Assembly: GCA_029959085.1 (NCBI GenBank)
Contig: JARWIR010000018.1
Span: forward strand, 4,898,001-4,962,000
Origin: Nemophila menziesii
Taxonomy: Eukaryota > Streptophyta > Magnoliopsida > Boraginales > Hydrophyllaceae
Reading direction: 5' to 3'
DNA: 64,000 nt
Below the pieces are notes generated by a model that saw only the letters and a program-made list of their open reading frames with translations, did not search any database and was not told where the DNA came from. The translations under genes were made by a program, and so were the position numbers. Below, piece after piece: positions 49,541 through 62,893 of this stretch. The number at the start of each line of letters is the position of its first letter. Within the stretch, counting starts at the first letter, position 1.

Positions 49541-51982
49541 CGTTTCAAAACCATAAGCAAGAAGTGAAAACAAATCTAAATCCTAAACTGAGTATTGAGT
49601 AAGGTTTCTTGTTTACTATTATGTATATATACTGAGAGACAGAGGATGCGTATAATGAATTGTTTGTATAGTGAAATGTTTGTAGGTAGGGTAGGTGACA
49701 ATTTTAATATTTTTTAACATGCTTAGCTAAGAGTAATGTTGGCAAAACTAGGGGTGAGCAAAGACCATTTAAAAATCCAACCCGGTCTTTTTTAACCCTA
49801 AATATTTTTACCCACCTAGAATTTAATTAATAATCAGAATTAAAATTAAAAAACCTAGTTCAAAGATTTGGACTTCGGGTAAAAAAGAAGAAGTTAATTC
49901 TCGGGTTCATCCCCAAGACCCGGTTCTTTAACAAAAAAAATATATAAAACTCTCTCGAAATCTATCGTCCAATATCTATTACTCTTGTTCTTAATTTTAT
50001 CCTCACTCCTCTCCCTCTCTCATCTCTAATGAAATCTAGCCTCTCAAATCTATTTATTTTTAAAGAATACACCCTTTATATTCGGTCTTTTTTTATGTTT
50101 GGGATTTTATCATCATGGAGATAACTAAGTTGTCCATCGGTACATATAACCAACACAAGGTAATATTTGATTTATCTTTTTATACCTTAATATATTCGAT
50201 AATTTTATTGTTTATTTATTTATTCATCATACAAAAATGATGAACCAAACTGAAATTGCACGATTGCAAATTTACATATTTTTACGGAAATTTAATATAT
50301 TGATTATTGCTTCTAAGTTAGAGTTTTTGGAATTTTTAATGTTTTTGTTTTTTGAAATAATTGCAAATCTTTAAGGTACCTACGATGATTTGATCAGTCT
50401 ATATCTCTCTATGTTGTAGCTTAGTCAAATCAGGTAGTTTATGATTATATAAGTTAAAAAGTTACATAGTTTAGTATAGTTATTTTTTCGATTGATCCTT
50501 GCATTATGCTGTTAGCCATATATACATTAGTGTTTCAAATGGTAGCAAATTACTATTTCATTATAGACTATGATATTCAACATATTAAGAAATTACATCC
50601 AAAGACTTGGACCTAATGTATATAAAGGACACAATATATGCGTTAGTGTATAGGTGTGTGACAAAACTATGCACTCTCTTCTGCTAATGCATCAAAGAAA
50701 GCTTGGTTCAAAAAAACTATCCTCCTGATACAAAAACCAAATATTCAACAAAAATTTTAAAATCTTTGATCTATAAATTATTAACATAATTTTTTTAGTA
50801 AACAAACTTTAATTGAGGTTAACATTACCTGGACTAATTTGATATGAAAAAAGTGTACAAGTAACATTTATACACTTTAATTCCAAAGGTTTTCGAATAA
50901 GCATTCAATCAGATTGGTCAACATAACACTAATAGCATTTCACATTATTAAACCACGTAAATCTGCCTTTTTTTTAAGATTGAATAGCATAGTCTATAAT
51001 GCAATAGTAATTTGCTACCATTCGAAACACTAATGTAAATCTGGCCAACAACATAACACAAGGACCAATAAAAAAATTAACTATATTATGTATTTAAATC
51101 TTGAACTTGTATTACCATAAAATAAATGATTTGACTAAGCTACATTCTGCATAAAGAGATATAGAGTGATAAAACCTTCATATGTACCTTAAATATCTGC
51201 AATTAATCTAAAAAACATTAAATTTTCCAAAAACTCGAAGTTAGAAACCTTAATCAATATATTAAATTTCCTTACAAATCTGTAAATCTGTAAATTTGCA
51301 ACTAATAAGCATTCACGATTTCATTTGTGCTCATCATTTTCTCTGATGAATAAATAACTAAATAAATAAATAAATAATAAATTATCAAATATAAAAAGGT
51401 ATAAATAGAGAAATCAAATAGTACCTTGTGTTGGTTATATGCACCAATGGACAACGTAGTTATCTCTATAATGGTGAAATCCCAAACATAAAAAAATACA
51501 TAATAGAAATATTGTATTATTTTAAAAATAAATAGATTGGAGAGGTTATATTTCTTTTAAGACGAGAGAGGGGAGATGAATGAGGATAAAATAAAGAACA
51601 AGAGTAATTAGATATTGGACGCTAGATTGGGGGAGAGTTTTTTATATATATTTTGTTACAGCTGGTTGAACCCGAGAATTAACTTCTTCTTTTTTTCCCA
51701 ATGGACAAATATTTGGGCTATATTATTTCAATTTTAGTCCGGATATTAATTAAATTCAAGGTGGGTTGAAAATTTTTAGGGTTCGACAAGATTAGGTTGG
51801 ATTTTTGAATGGTCTTTGCTCCAATTTAGTTTTGGGTATTATCCAACATTACTGTTAGCTAAGGTTGTTAAAAAAATATTTAAATTGTTATATTAGAAAT
51901 AATGTTTTTGAAAAAATAACCATTGTGGGCTCAAGCCCACTTTAACTATTGTTTAAACAGCCAATTCACCTACCCATTCCAC

Positions 51983-52185
51983 AAACAATCGCACACTCTG
52001 TCCCTCACTATATATACATATAGTAATCATGAAACCTTACTACATACTCAATATAGGTTTTCGATTTGTTTTTATTTTTTGCTTAGGGTTTTTAAACAAG
52101 GGTGGATAGCAGAGCCGCCGTCCTGGGCAAGTGCAACAAGGGCGAGTGCACAAGACCCTTTCAATGTGAAAAAAAAAACCATTTT
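51983..52185 (+). pseudogene. L copy, U10
   Basis: First telo-like motif mutated (ATAGGTTTTC), and GGGTGGATAGC replaces GGGAGGATAGC. Confidence 0.58.
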
Positions 52186-53165
52186 CAATTCCTAATAAAT
52201 TTGTATGTTTTCTCTTAATTTACTAGATCTATCGTAATTATCATTATAAACAAAAAATAGTATACCTATATTTCAACTTGTTATATTTTAAATATTATAC
52301 GATTCGTCAAATCTTCAAGGTCGAGGTAATTTTTATTTTAATAATATATATTTAATTTTGTTTATATTATATGATTAAGTATAATCCATATATTAATTTT
52401 ATAATTTCTTAATTATTTAAATTATAATTATAAATCTTGCATTAGATGGTGGTAATTTTTTTCTTTTGTTTGTTGTAATTTTTTTTCAAGTTGTAAATAC
52501 TTTTGTGGCGAACAATCATTAAGTTGTAAGTTGTCGTAGTCTTTTTTCTTTTCTCAAAATATTGCAAGTTGCAATATAGATCTTACAAATTACATATACT
52601 TGTAACAATTTTTGGAAAAAAATGTTTACAATTTACAAATTGTATGCAAATATAAATTACAATATGGTTTGTTTAAAATTTGAAAAAAAAGATGTTTTGA
52701 TAATTTTTCATTTTTATAGAATTTTTTTATACAACATTTTTTTGTTAAAGGATTTTTTTTAATATGTTTGTAAGCCTGCAACATGTGAATCTGTCCTTGT
52801 TAATTGTTTTTTATATATATTAGAAGCATAGAATTCAAATTAGTATTTATTAAATATATTATTTATATATATATCAAAATAAAATTTTGCAGTAATTAAA
52901 AGATGAAGAATTTAAATAAAAATTGATTAGTTGATGTTAACAATTATTTTTGTTTAAAATTTATTAGGCTCGATTAGAGTGATGTAAGAATTTTTATACT
53001 TTACTATTCTAATCTAATATGCTAAAAAATATTTTATATATGTTATTTTATTGAATGTTAGAAATATTTTTATAGAGTTTATAATAATAAATTTAAGTAA
53101 TTTTTTTTATATTATAACATTTTTTTGATACAAAGGCCCAATTTGAAATTTTTACCTCTTCTCTA

Positions 53166-53261
53166 ATAGTAGAAGAGAATTGGGTTGTCATTAGATTTGA
53201 CGATTGGAGAGGATTTGGTTTCATCAAGCCAAATAATAGCGGTAACACGGCAACTGTATGA
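53166..53261 (+). pseudogene. T fragment, U10
   Basis: ATAGTAGAAG instead of ATAGCAGAAG near the 5' end. Confidence 0.62.
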
Positions 53262-53493
53262 TGTCTAAAAACAACACACCAAAACACTAATACAATATTC
53301 TACTAAGACCGGGTTTATCTAGCTAAGTGTGTTAAAAAAATATTAAAATTGTCACCTATCCTGCTTGCAAACAATTCATTATACGCACCCTCTGTCTCTC
53401 ACTATATATACATAATAGTAAACAGGAAACCTTACTCAGTACTCAATTTAGGATTTAGATTTATTTTCATTTCTTGCTTAGGGTTTTGAAACG

Positions 53494-53574
53494 ATGGAGG
53501 ATAGCAGAAGAGAGAGTGGGTTTGTCATTAGATTTGACTATTGGAGATCTTTTCAAACCATTCTCAACAGCTAA
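53494..53574 (+). pseudogene. F copy truncated at codon 18, U10
   Basis: Reads MEDSRRESGFVIRFDYWR, then at 53548 joins the opposite palindrome arm in sense with its top strand, giving eight foreign codons and a TAA. Relative to U9 about 273 bp (loop included) are missing. Confidence 0.8.
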
Positions 53575-53810
53575 GACCAAAACATCAAGAGACTTACTTT
53601 TGGCCCCCTCTTTGAGGGCATAAAACTCAACCTATTGGCCATCATACAGTTGTATGCACGGTAGCGAACATTAGAGTCGATTATGATATCAGCAAATTGA
53701 ACAACGACGTCACCGCTGCCGTCACCACTATTATTTGGCTTGATCAAACAAAAACTTCTCCAATCGTCAAATCTAATGACAAACCCACTCTCTCTTCTGC
53801 TATCCTCCAT
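53571..53810 (-). CDS. F-type CSD-like gene in the R position, U11
   Basis: The minus-strand copy here is F-type: 79 codons with RSFCLIKP, VVVQFADI, MANRL and the read-through tail ending MFWS, and with the unmutated telo-box CCCTAAGC upstream. R-type sequence resumes at about 53850-53870 (ACTGAGTATTGAG, GTTTCTTG). It keeps FDDW and YNCM, so it is not a plain copy of the present F neighbours. Best explained by inversion or conversion between palindrome arms. Confidence 0.6.
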   Translation of the reverse strand: MEDSRRESGFVIRFDDWRSFCLIKPNNSGDGSGDVVVQFADIIIDSNVRYRAYNCMMANRLSFMPSKRGPKVSLLMFWS

Positions 53811-56260
53811 CGTTTCAAAACCCTAAGCAAGAAATGAAAATAAATCTAAATCCTAAACTGAGTATTGAGTAAGGTTTCTTGTTTACTATTATGTATATAT
53901 ACTGAGAGACAGAGGATGCGTATAATGAATTGTTTGTATAGTGAAATGTTTGTAGGCAGGGTAGGTGACAATTTTAATATTTTTTAACATGCTTAGCTAA
54001 GAGTAATGTTGGCAAAACTAGGGGTGAGCAAAGACCATTTAAAAATCCAACCCGGTCTTTTTTAACCCTAAATATTTTTACCCACCTAGAATTTAATTAA
54101 TAATCAGAATTAAAATTAAAAAACCTAGTTCAAAGATTTGGACTTCTGTAAAAAAGAAGAAGTTAATTCTCGGGTTCATCCCCAAGACCCGGTTCTTTAA
54201 CAAAAAAAATATATAAAACTCTCTCGAAATCTATCGTCCAATATCTATTACTCTTGTTCTTAATTTTATCCTCACTCCTCTCCCTCTCTCATCTCTAATG
54301 AAATCTAGCCTCTCAAATCTATTTATTTTTAAAGAATACACCCTTTATATTCGGTCTTTTTTTATGTTTGGGATATTATCATCATGGAGATAACTAAGTT
54401 GTCCATCGGTACATATAACCAACACAAGGTAATATTTGATTTATCTTTTTATACCTTAATATATTCGATAATTTTATTTTTTATTTATTTATTCATCATA
54501 CAAAAATGATGAACCAAACTGAAATTGCACGATTGCAAATTTACATATTTTTACGGAAATTTAATATATTGATTATTGCTTCTAAGTTAGAGTTTTTGGA
54601 ATTTTTAATGTTTTTGTTTTTTGAAATAATTGCAAATCTTTAAGGTACCTACGATGATTTGATCAGTCTATATCTCTCTATGTTGTAGCTTAGTCAAATC
54701 AGGTAGTTTATGATTATATAAGTTAAAAAGTTACATAGTTTAATATAGTTATTTTTTTGATTGGTCCTTGCATTATGCTGTTAGCCATATATACATTAGT
54801 GTTTCAAATGGTAGCAAATTACTATTTCATTATAGACTATGATATTCAACATATTAAGAAATTACATCCAAAGACTTGGACCTAATGTATATAAAGGACA
54901 CAATATATGCGTTAGTGTATAGGTGTGCGACAAAACTATGCACTCTCTTCTGCTAATGCATCAAAGAAAGCTTGGTTCAAAAAAACTATCCTCCTGATAC
55001 AAAAACCAAATATTCAACAATAATTTTAAAATCTTAGAATATTTTGATCTATAAATTATTAACATAATTTTTTTAGTAAACCAACTTTAATTGAGGTTAA
55101 CATTACCTGGACTAATTTGATATGAAAAAAGTGTACAAGTCACATTTATACACTTTAATTCCAAAAGTTTTCGAATAAGCATTCAATCAGATTGGACAAC
55201 ATAACACTAATAGCATTTCACATTATTAAACCACGTAAATCTGCCTTTTTTTTAAGATTGAATAGCATAGTCTATAATGCAATAGTAATTTGCTACCATT
55301 CGAAACACTAATGTAAATCTGGCCAACAACATAACACAAGGACCAATAAAAAAATTAACTATATTATGTATTGAAATCTTGAACTTGTATTACCATAAAA
55401 TAAATGATTTGACTAAGCTACATTCTGCATAAAGAGATATAGAGTGATAAAAACTTCATAGGTACCTTAAATATATGCAATTAATCTAAAAAACATTAAA
55501 TTTTCCAAAAACTCGAAGTTAGAAACCTTAATCAATATATTAAATTTCCTTACAAATCTGTAAATCTGTAAATTTGCAACTAATAAGCATTCACGATTTC
55601 ATTTGTGCTCATCATTTTCTCTGATGAATAAATAACTAAATAAATAAATAAATAATAAATTATCAAATATAACAAGGTATAAATAGAGAAATCAAATAGT
55701 ACCTTGTGTTGGTTATATGCACCAATGGACAACGTAGTTATCTCCATAATGGTGAAATCCCAAACATAAAAAAATACATAATAGAAATATTGTATTATTT
55801 GAAAAATAAATAGATTGGAGAGGTTATATTTCTTTTAAGACGAGAGAGGGGAGATGAATGAGGATAAAATAAAGAACAAGAGTAATTAGATATTGGACGC
55901 TAGATTGGGGGAGAGTTTTTTATATATATTTTGTTACAGTTGGTTGAACCCGAGAATTAACTTCTTCTTTTTTACCCAATGGAAAAATATGTGGGCTATA
56001 TTATTTCAATTTTAGTCCGGATATTAATTAAATTCAAGGTGGGTTGAAAATTTTTAGGGTTCGACAAGATTAGGTTGGATTTTTGAATGGTCTTTGCTCA
56101 AATTTAGTTTTGGGTATTATCCAACATTACTGTTAGCTAAGGTTGTTAAAAAAATATTTAAATTGTTATATTAGAAATAATGTTTTTGAAAAAATAACCA
56201 TTGTGGGTTCAAGCCCACTTTAACTATTGTTTAAACAGCCAATTCACCTACCCAGTCCAC

Positions 56261-56463
56261 AAACAATCGCACACTCTGTCCCTCACTATATATACATATA
56301 GTAATCATGAAACCTTACTACATACTCAATATAGGGTTTCGATTTGTTTTTATTTTTTGCTTAGGGTTTTTAAACAAGGGAGGATAGCAGAGCCGCCGTC
56401 CTGGGCAAGTGTAATAAGGGCGAGTGCACAAGACCCTTTCAATGTGAAAAAAAAACCATTTTC
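56261..56463 (+). pseudogene. L copy, U11
   Basis: Like U5: AAGTGTAATAAGG in the body. Confidence 0.58.
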
Positions 56464-57442
56464 AATTCCTAATCAATTTGTATGTTTTCTCTTAATTTAC
56501 TAGATCTATCGTAATTATCATTATAAACAAAAAATAGTATACCTATATTTCAACATGTTATATTTTAAATATTATACGATTCGTCAAATCTTCAAGGTCG
56601 AGGTAATTTTTATTTTAATAATATATATTTAATTTTGTTTATATTATATGATTAAGTATAATCCATATATTAATTTTATAATTTCTTAATTATTTAAATT
56701 ATAATTATAAATCTTGCATTAGATGGTGGTAATTTTTTTCTTTTGTTTGTTGTAATTTTTTTTCAAGTTGTAAATACTTTTGTGGCGAACAATCATTAAG
56801 TTGTAAGTTGTCGTACTCTTTTTTCTTTTCTCAAAATATTGCAAGTTGCAATATAGATCTTACAAATTACATATGCTTGTAACCATTTTTGGAAAAAAAA
56901 TGTTTACAATTTACAAATTGTATGCAAATAGAAATTACAATATGGTTTGTTTAAAATTTGAAAAAAAAGATGTTTTGATAATTTTTCATTTTTATAGAAT
57001 TTTTTTATACAACATTTTTTTGTAAAAAGATTTTTTTTAATATGTCTGTAAGCGTGCAACATGTGAATCTGTCCTTGTTAATTGTTTTTTATATATATTA
57101 GAAGCATAGAATTTAAATTAGTATTTATTAAATATATTATTTATATATATATCAAAATAAAATTTTACAGTAATTAAAAGATGAAGAATTTAAATAAAAA
57201 TTGATTAGTTGATGTTAACAATTATTTTTTTTTAAATTTATTAGGCTCGATTAGAGTGATGTAAGAATTTTTATACTTTACTATTCTAATCTAATATGCT
57301 AAAAAATATTTTATATATGTTATTTTATTGAATGTTAGAAATATTTTTATAGAGTTTATAATAATAAATTTAAGTAATTTTCTTTATATTATAACATTTT
57401 TTTGATACAAAGGCCCAATTTGAAATTTTTACCTCTTCTTTA

Positions 57443-57538
57443 ATAGCAGAAGAGAATTGGGTTGTCATTAGATTTGACGATTGGAGAGGATTTGGTTTCA
57501 TCAAGCAAAATAATAGCGGTAACACGGCAACTGTATGA
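57443..57538 (+). pseudogene. T fragment, U11
   Basis: FIKQNN as in U5. Confidence 0.62.
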
Positions 57539-57770
57539 TGTCTAAGAACAACACACCAAAACACTAATACAATATTCTACTAAGACCAGGTTTATCTAGC
57601 TAAGTGTGTTAAAAAAATATTAAAATTGTCACCTACCCTGCTTGCAAACAATTCATTATACGCACCCTTTGTCTCTCACTATATATACATAATAGTAAAC
57701 AGGAAACTTTACTCAATACTCAATTTAGGATTTAGATTTATTTTCATTTCTTGCTTAGGGTTTTGAAACG

Positions 57771-58010
57771 ATGGAGGATAGCAGAAGAGAGAGTGGGTTT
57801 GTCATTAGATTTGACTATTGGAGAAGTTTTTGTTTGATCAAGCCAAATAATATTGGTGACGGCAGCGGTGACGTCGTTGTTCAATTTGCTGATATCAAAA
57901 TCGACTGTAATGTTCGCTACCGTGCATACAACTCTATGATGGCCAATAGGTTGAGTTTTATGCCCTCAAATAGGGGGCCAAAAGTAAGTCTCTTGATGTT
58001 TTGGTCTTAG
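57771..58010 (+). CDS. F copy of CSD-like gene, U11
   Basis: Open frame, like U5 (NNIGDG, PSNRG) plus the private ADIKIDC. Confidence 0.5.
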   Translation: MEDSRRESGFVIRFDYWRSFCLIKPNNIGDGSGDVVVQFADIKIDCNVRYRAYNSMMANRLSFMPSNRGPKVSLLMFWS

Positions 58011-58142
58011 CTGTTGAGAATGGTTTGAAAAGGAGCATGGGTAATTGGAATCGTGGTAGAAGATATTGTTCTACCACGATTTCAATTACCCATGCTTCTT
58101 TTCAAACCATTCTCAATAGCTGAGACCAAAACATCAAGAGCC

Positions 58143-58352
58143 TTACTTTTGCCCCCTCTTTGAGGGTATAAAACTCAACCTTTTAGCCAGCATACAGTTG
58201 TATGCATGGTAGCGAACATTAGAGTCGATATCAGAAAAGTGAACAACGACGTCACTGCTGCCGTCACCACTATTATTTGGCTTGATGAAACCAAATCTTC
58301 TCCAATCGTCAAATCTTATGACAAACACACTCTCTCTTCTGCTATCCTCCAT
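58143..58352 (-). CDS. R copy of CSD-like gene, U12 (in-frame 6-bp deletion)
   Basis: 69 codons. CCTGAT is missing from GTCGATCCTGATATC, removing two residues after SDI without breaking the frame. Also GSSDVVVHF and FIPSKRG. Confidence 0.58.
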   Translation of the reverse strand: MEDSRRESVFVIRFDDWRRFGFIKPNNSGDGSSDVVVHFSDIDSNVRYHAYNCMLAKRLSFIPSKRGQK

Positions 58353-60795
58353 CGTTTCAAAACCATAAGCAAGAAGTGAAAACAAATCTAAATCCTAAAT
58401 TGAGTATTGAGTAAGGTTTCTTGTTTACTATTATGTATATATACTGAGAGACAGAGGATGCGTATAATGAATTGTTTGTATAGTGAAATGTTTGTAGGCA
58501 GGGTAGGTGACAATTTTAATATTTTTTAACATGCTTAGCTAAGAGTAATGTTGGCAAAACTAGGGGTGAGCAAAGACCATTTAAAAATCCAACCCGGTCT
58601 TTTTTAACCCTAAATATTTTTAACCCACCTAGAATTTAATTAATAATCCGAATTAAAATTAAAAAACCTAGTTCAAAGATTCTGACTTCGGGTAAAAAAG
58701 AAGAAGTTAATTCTCGGGTTCATCCCCAAGACCCGGTTCTTTAACAAAAAAAATATATAAAACTCTCTCGAAATCTATCGTCCAATATCTATTACTCTTG
58801 TTCTTAATTTTATCCTCACTCCTCTCCCTCTCTCATCTCTAATGAAATCTAGCCTCTCAAATCTATTTATTTTTAAAGAATACACCCTTTATATTCGGTC
58901 TTTTTTTATGTTTGGGATTTTATCATCATGGAGATAACTAAGTTGTCCATCGGTACATATAACCAACACAAGGTAATATTTGATTTATCTTTTTATACCT
59001 TAATATATTCGATAATTTTATTGTTTATTTATTTATTCATCATACAAAAATGATGAACCAAACTGAAAGTGCACGATTGCAAATTTACATATTTTTACAG
59101 AAATTTAATATATTGATTATTGCTTCTAAGTTAGAGTTTTTGGAATTTTTAATGTTTTTGTTTTTTGAAATAATTGCAAATCTTTAAGGTACCTACGATG
59201 ATTTGATCAGTCTATATCTCTCTATGTTGTAGCTTAGTCAAATCAGGTAGTTTATGATTATATAAGTTAAAAAGTTACATAGTTTAGTATAGTTATTTTT
59301 TCGATTGGTCCTTGCATTATGCTGTTAGCCATATATACATTAGTGTTTCAAATAGTAGCAAATTACTATTTCATTATAGACTATGATATTCAACATATTC
59401 AGAAATTACATCCAAAGACTTGGACCTAATGTATATAAAGGACACAATATATGCGTTAGTGTATAGGTGTGCGACAAAACTATGCACTCTCTTCTGCTAA
59501 TGCATCAAAGAAAGCTTGGTTCAAAAAAACTATCCTCCTGATACAAAAACCAAATATTCAACAATAATTTTAAAATCTTTGATCTATAAATTATTAACAT
59601 AATTTTTTTAGTAAACCAACTTTAATTGAGGTTAACATTACCTGGACTAATTTGATATGAAAAAAGTGTACAAGTCACATTTATACACTTTAATTCCAAA
59701 GGTTTTCGAATAAGCATTCAATCAGATTGGACAACATAACACTAATAGCATTTCACATTATTAAACCACGTAAATCTGCCTTTTTTTTAAGATTGAATAG
59801 CATAGTCTATAATGCAATAGTAATTTGCTACCATTCGAAACACTAATGTAAATCTGGCCAACAACATAACACAAGGACCAATAAAAAAATTAACTATATT
59901 ATGTATTTAAATCTTGAACTTGTATTACCATGAAATAAATGATTTGACTAAGCTACATTCTGCATAAAGAGATATAGAGTGATAAAAACTTCATAGGTAC
60001 CTTAAATATCTGCAATTAATCTAAAAAACATTAAATTTTCCAAAAACTCGAAGTTAGAAACCTTAATCAATATATTAAATTTCCTTACAAATCTGTAAAT
60101 CTGTAAATTTGCAACTAATAAGCATTCATGATTTCATTTGTGCTCATCATTTTCTCTAATGAATAAATAACTAAATAAATAAATAAATAATAAATTATCA
60201 AATATAACAAGGTATAAATAGAGAAATCAAATAGTACCTTGTGTTGGTTATATGCACCAATGGACAACGTAGTTATCTCCATAATGGTGAAATCCCAAAC
60301 ATAAAAAAATACATAATAGAAATATTGTATTATTTGAAAAATAAATAGATTGGAGAGGTTATATTTCTTTTAAGACGGGAGAGGGGAGATGAATGAGGAT
60401 AAAATAAAGAACAAGAGTAATTAGATATTGGACGCTAGATTGGGGGAGAGTTTTTTATATATATTTTGTTACAGCTGGTTGAACCCGAGAATTAACTTCT
60501 TCTTTTTTACCCAATGGACAAATATTTGGGCTATATTATTTCAATTTTAGTCCGGATATTAATTAAATTCAAGGTGGGTTGAAAATTTTTAGGGTTCGAC
60601 AAGATTAGGTTGGATTTTTGAATGGTCTTTGCTCAAATTTAGTTTTGGGTATTATCCACCATTACTGTTAGCTAAGGTTGTTAAAAAAATATTTAAATTG
60701 TTATATTAGAAATAATGTTTTTGAAAAAATAACCATTGTGGGCTCAAGCCCACTTTAACTATTGTTTAAACAGGCAATTCACCTACCTAGTCCAC

Positions 60796-60998
60796 AAACA
60801 ATCGCACACTCTGTCCCTCACTATATATACATATAGTAATCATGAAACCTTACTACATACTCAATATAGGGTTTCGATTTGTTTTTATTTTTTGCTTAGG
60901 GTTTTTAAACAAGGGAGGATAGCAGAGCCGCCGTCCTGGGCAAGTGCAACAAGGGCGAGTGCACAAGACCCTTTCAATGTGAAAAAAAACCATTTTCA
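60796..60998 (+). pseudogene. L copy, U12
   Basis: Consensus body; CAGGCAATTC and CCTACCTAG upstream. Confidence 0.58.
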
Positions 60999-61976
60999 AT
61001 TCCTAATAAATTTGTATGTTTTCTCTTAATTTACTAGATCTATCGTAATTATCATTATAAACAAAAAATAGTATACCTATATTTCAACATGTTATATTTT
61101 AAATATTATACGATTTGTCAAATCTTCAAGGTCGAGGTAATTTTTATTTTAATAATATATATTTAATTTTGTTTATATTATATGATTAAGTATAATCCAT
61201 ATATTAATTTTATAATTTCTTAATTATTTAAATTATAATTACAAATCTTGCATTAGATGGTGGTAATTTTTTTCTTTTGTTTGTTGTAATTTTTTTTCAA
61301 GTTGTAAATACTTTTCTGGCGAACAATCATTAAGTTGTAAGTTGTCGTACTCTTTTTTCTTTTCTCAAAATATTGCAAGTTGCAATATAGATCTTACAAA
61401 TTACATATGCTTGTAACAATTTTTGGAAAAAAAATATTTACAATTTACAAATTGTATGCAAATAGAAATTACAATATGGTTTGTTTAAAATTTGAAAAAA
61501 AAGATGTTTTGATAATTTTTCATTTTTATAGAATTTTTTTATACAACATTTTTTTGTAAAAAGATTTTTTTTAATATGTCTGTAAGCCTGCAACATGTGA
61601 ATCTATCCTTGTTAATTGTTTTTTATATATATTAGAAGCATAGAATTTAAATTAGTATTTATTAAATATATTATTTATATATATATCAAAATAAAATTTT
61701 GCAGTAATTAAAAGATGAAGAATTTAAATAAAAATTGATTAGTTGATGTTAACAATTATTTTTTTTTTAAATTTTTTAGGCTCGATTAGAGTGATGTAAG
61801 AATTTTTATACTTTACTATTCTAATCTAATATGCTAAAAAATATTTTATATATGTTATTTTATTGAATGTTAGAAATATTTTTATAGAGTTTATAATAAT
61901 AAATTTAAGTAATTTCTTTATATTATAACATTTTTTTGATACAAAGGCCCAATTTGAAATTTTTACCTCTTCTCTA

Positions 61977-62072
61977 ATAGCAGAAGAGAATTGGGTTGTC
62001 ATTAGATTTGACGATTGGAGAGGATTTGGTTTCATCAAGCAAAATAATAGCGGTAACACGGCAACTGTATGA
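61977..62072 (+). pseudogene. T fragment, U12
   Basis: FIKQNN as in U5 and U11. Confidence 0.62.
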
Positions 62073-62304
62073 TGTCTAAAAACAACACACCAAAACACTA
62101 ATACAATATTCTACTAAGATCGGGTTTATCTAGCTAAGTGTGTTAAAAAAATATTAAAATTGTCACCTACCCTGCTTGCAAACAATTCATTATACGCACC
62201 CTCTGTCTCTCACTATATATACATAATAGTAAACAGGAAACCTTACTCAATACTCAATTTAGGATTTAGATTTATTTTCATTTCTTGCTTAGGGTTTTGA
62301 AACG

Positions 62305-62385
62305 ATGGAGGATAGCAGAAGAGAGAGTGGGTTTGTCATTAGATTTGACTATTGGAGAAGTTTTTTGTTTGATCAAGCCAAATAA
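62305..62385 (+). pseudogene. F copy frameshifted, U12
   Basis: A sixth T in the T-run at 62361-62366 shifts the frame after codon 19, and the protein ends after 26 residues. Downstream the old frame is still readable to 62545, with GDGDGD in place of GDGSGD. A longer frame starting upstream of 62305 skips this start and is not the native protein. Confidence 0.75.
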
Positions 62386-62677
62386 TAGTGGTGACGGTGA
62401 CGGTGACGTCGTTGTTCAATTTGCTGATATCATAATCGACTGTAATGTTCGCTACCGTGCATACAACTCTATGATGGCCAATAGGTTGAGTTTAATGCCC
62501 TCAAATAGGGGGCCAAAAGTAAGTCTCTTGATGTTTTGGTCTTAGCTGTTGAGAATGGTTTGAAAAGGAGCATGGGTAATTGAAATCGTGGTAGCAGATA
62601 TTGTTCTACCACGATTCCAATTACACATGCTCCTTTTCAAACCATTCTCAACAGCTCAGACCAAAACATCAAGAGCC

Positions 62678-62893
62678 TTACTTTTGCCCCCTCTTTAAGG
62701 GCATAAAACTCAACCTTTTAGCCAGCATACAGTTGTATGCATGGTAGCGAACATTAGAGTCGATCCTGATATCAGAAAAGTGAACAACGACGTCACCGCT
62801 GCCGTCACCACTATTATTTGGCTTGATGAAACCAAATCTTCTCCAATCGTCAAATCTTATGACAAACACACTCTCTCTTCTGCTATCCTCCAT
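62678..62893 (-). CDS. R copy of CSD-like gene, U13
   Basis: Intact, with SGDVVVHF and the private MPLKRGQK. Confidence 0.58.
   Translation of the reverse strand: MEDSRRESVFVIRFDDWRRFGFIKPNNSGDGSGDVVVHFSDIRIDSNVRYHAYNCMLAKRLSFMPLKRGQK

Larger units (their letters stand above)
49338..53607. repeat. Tandem unit U10 (4,270 bp, palindrome collapsed)
   Basis: Short by about 270 bp. The end of F, the loop and the first part of the opposite arm are gone: the sequence jumps at about 53548 from codon 18 of F straight into the right arm (TTTTCAAACCATTC). The following R copy is rearranged as well. Confidence 0.93.
53608..58155. repeat. Tandem unit U11 (4,548 bp)
   Basis: Sister of U5 without the transposon. 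It starts with an R position occupied by F-type sequence. Palindrome at its right edge about 57596-58543. Right of the loop it reads ACGATTTCAATTACCC, the exact pre-insertion target of the CACTA element; other units read ACGATTCCAATTACCC. Confidence 0.95.
58156..62690. repeat. Tandem unit U12 (4,535 bp)
   Basis: Shares AAGCAAAATAATAG (T) and PSNRG (F) with U5 and U11 but has a frameshifted F. Palindrome about 62130-63084, loop 62595-62605. Confidence 0.95.
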
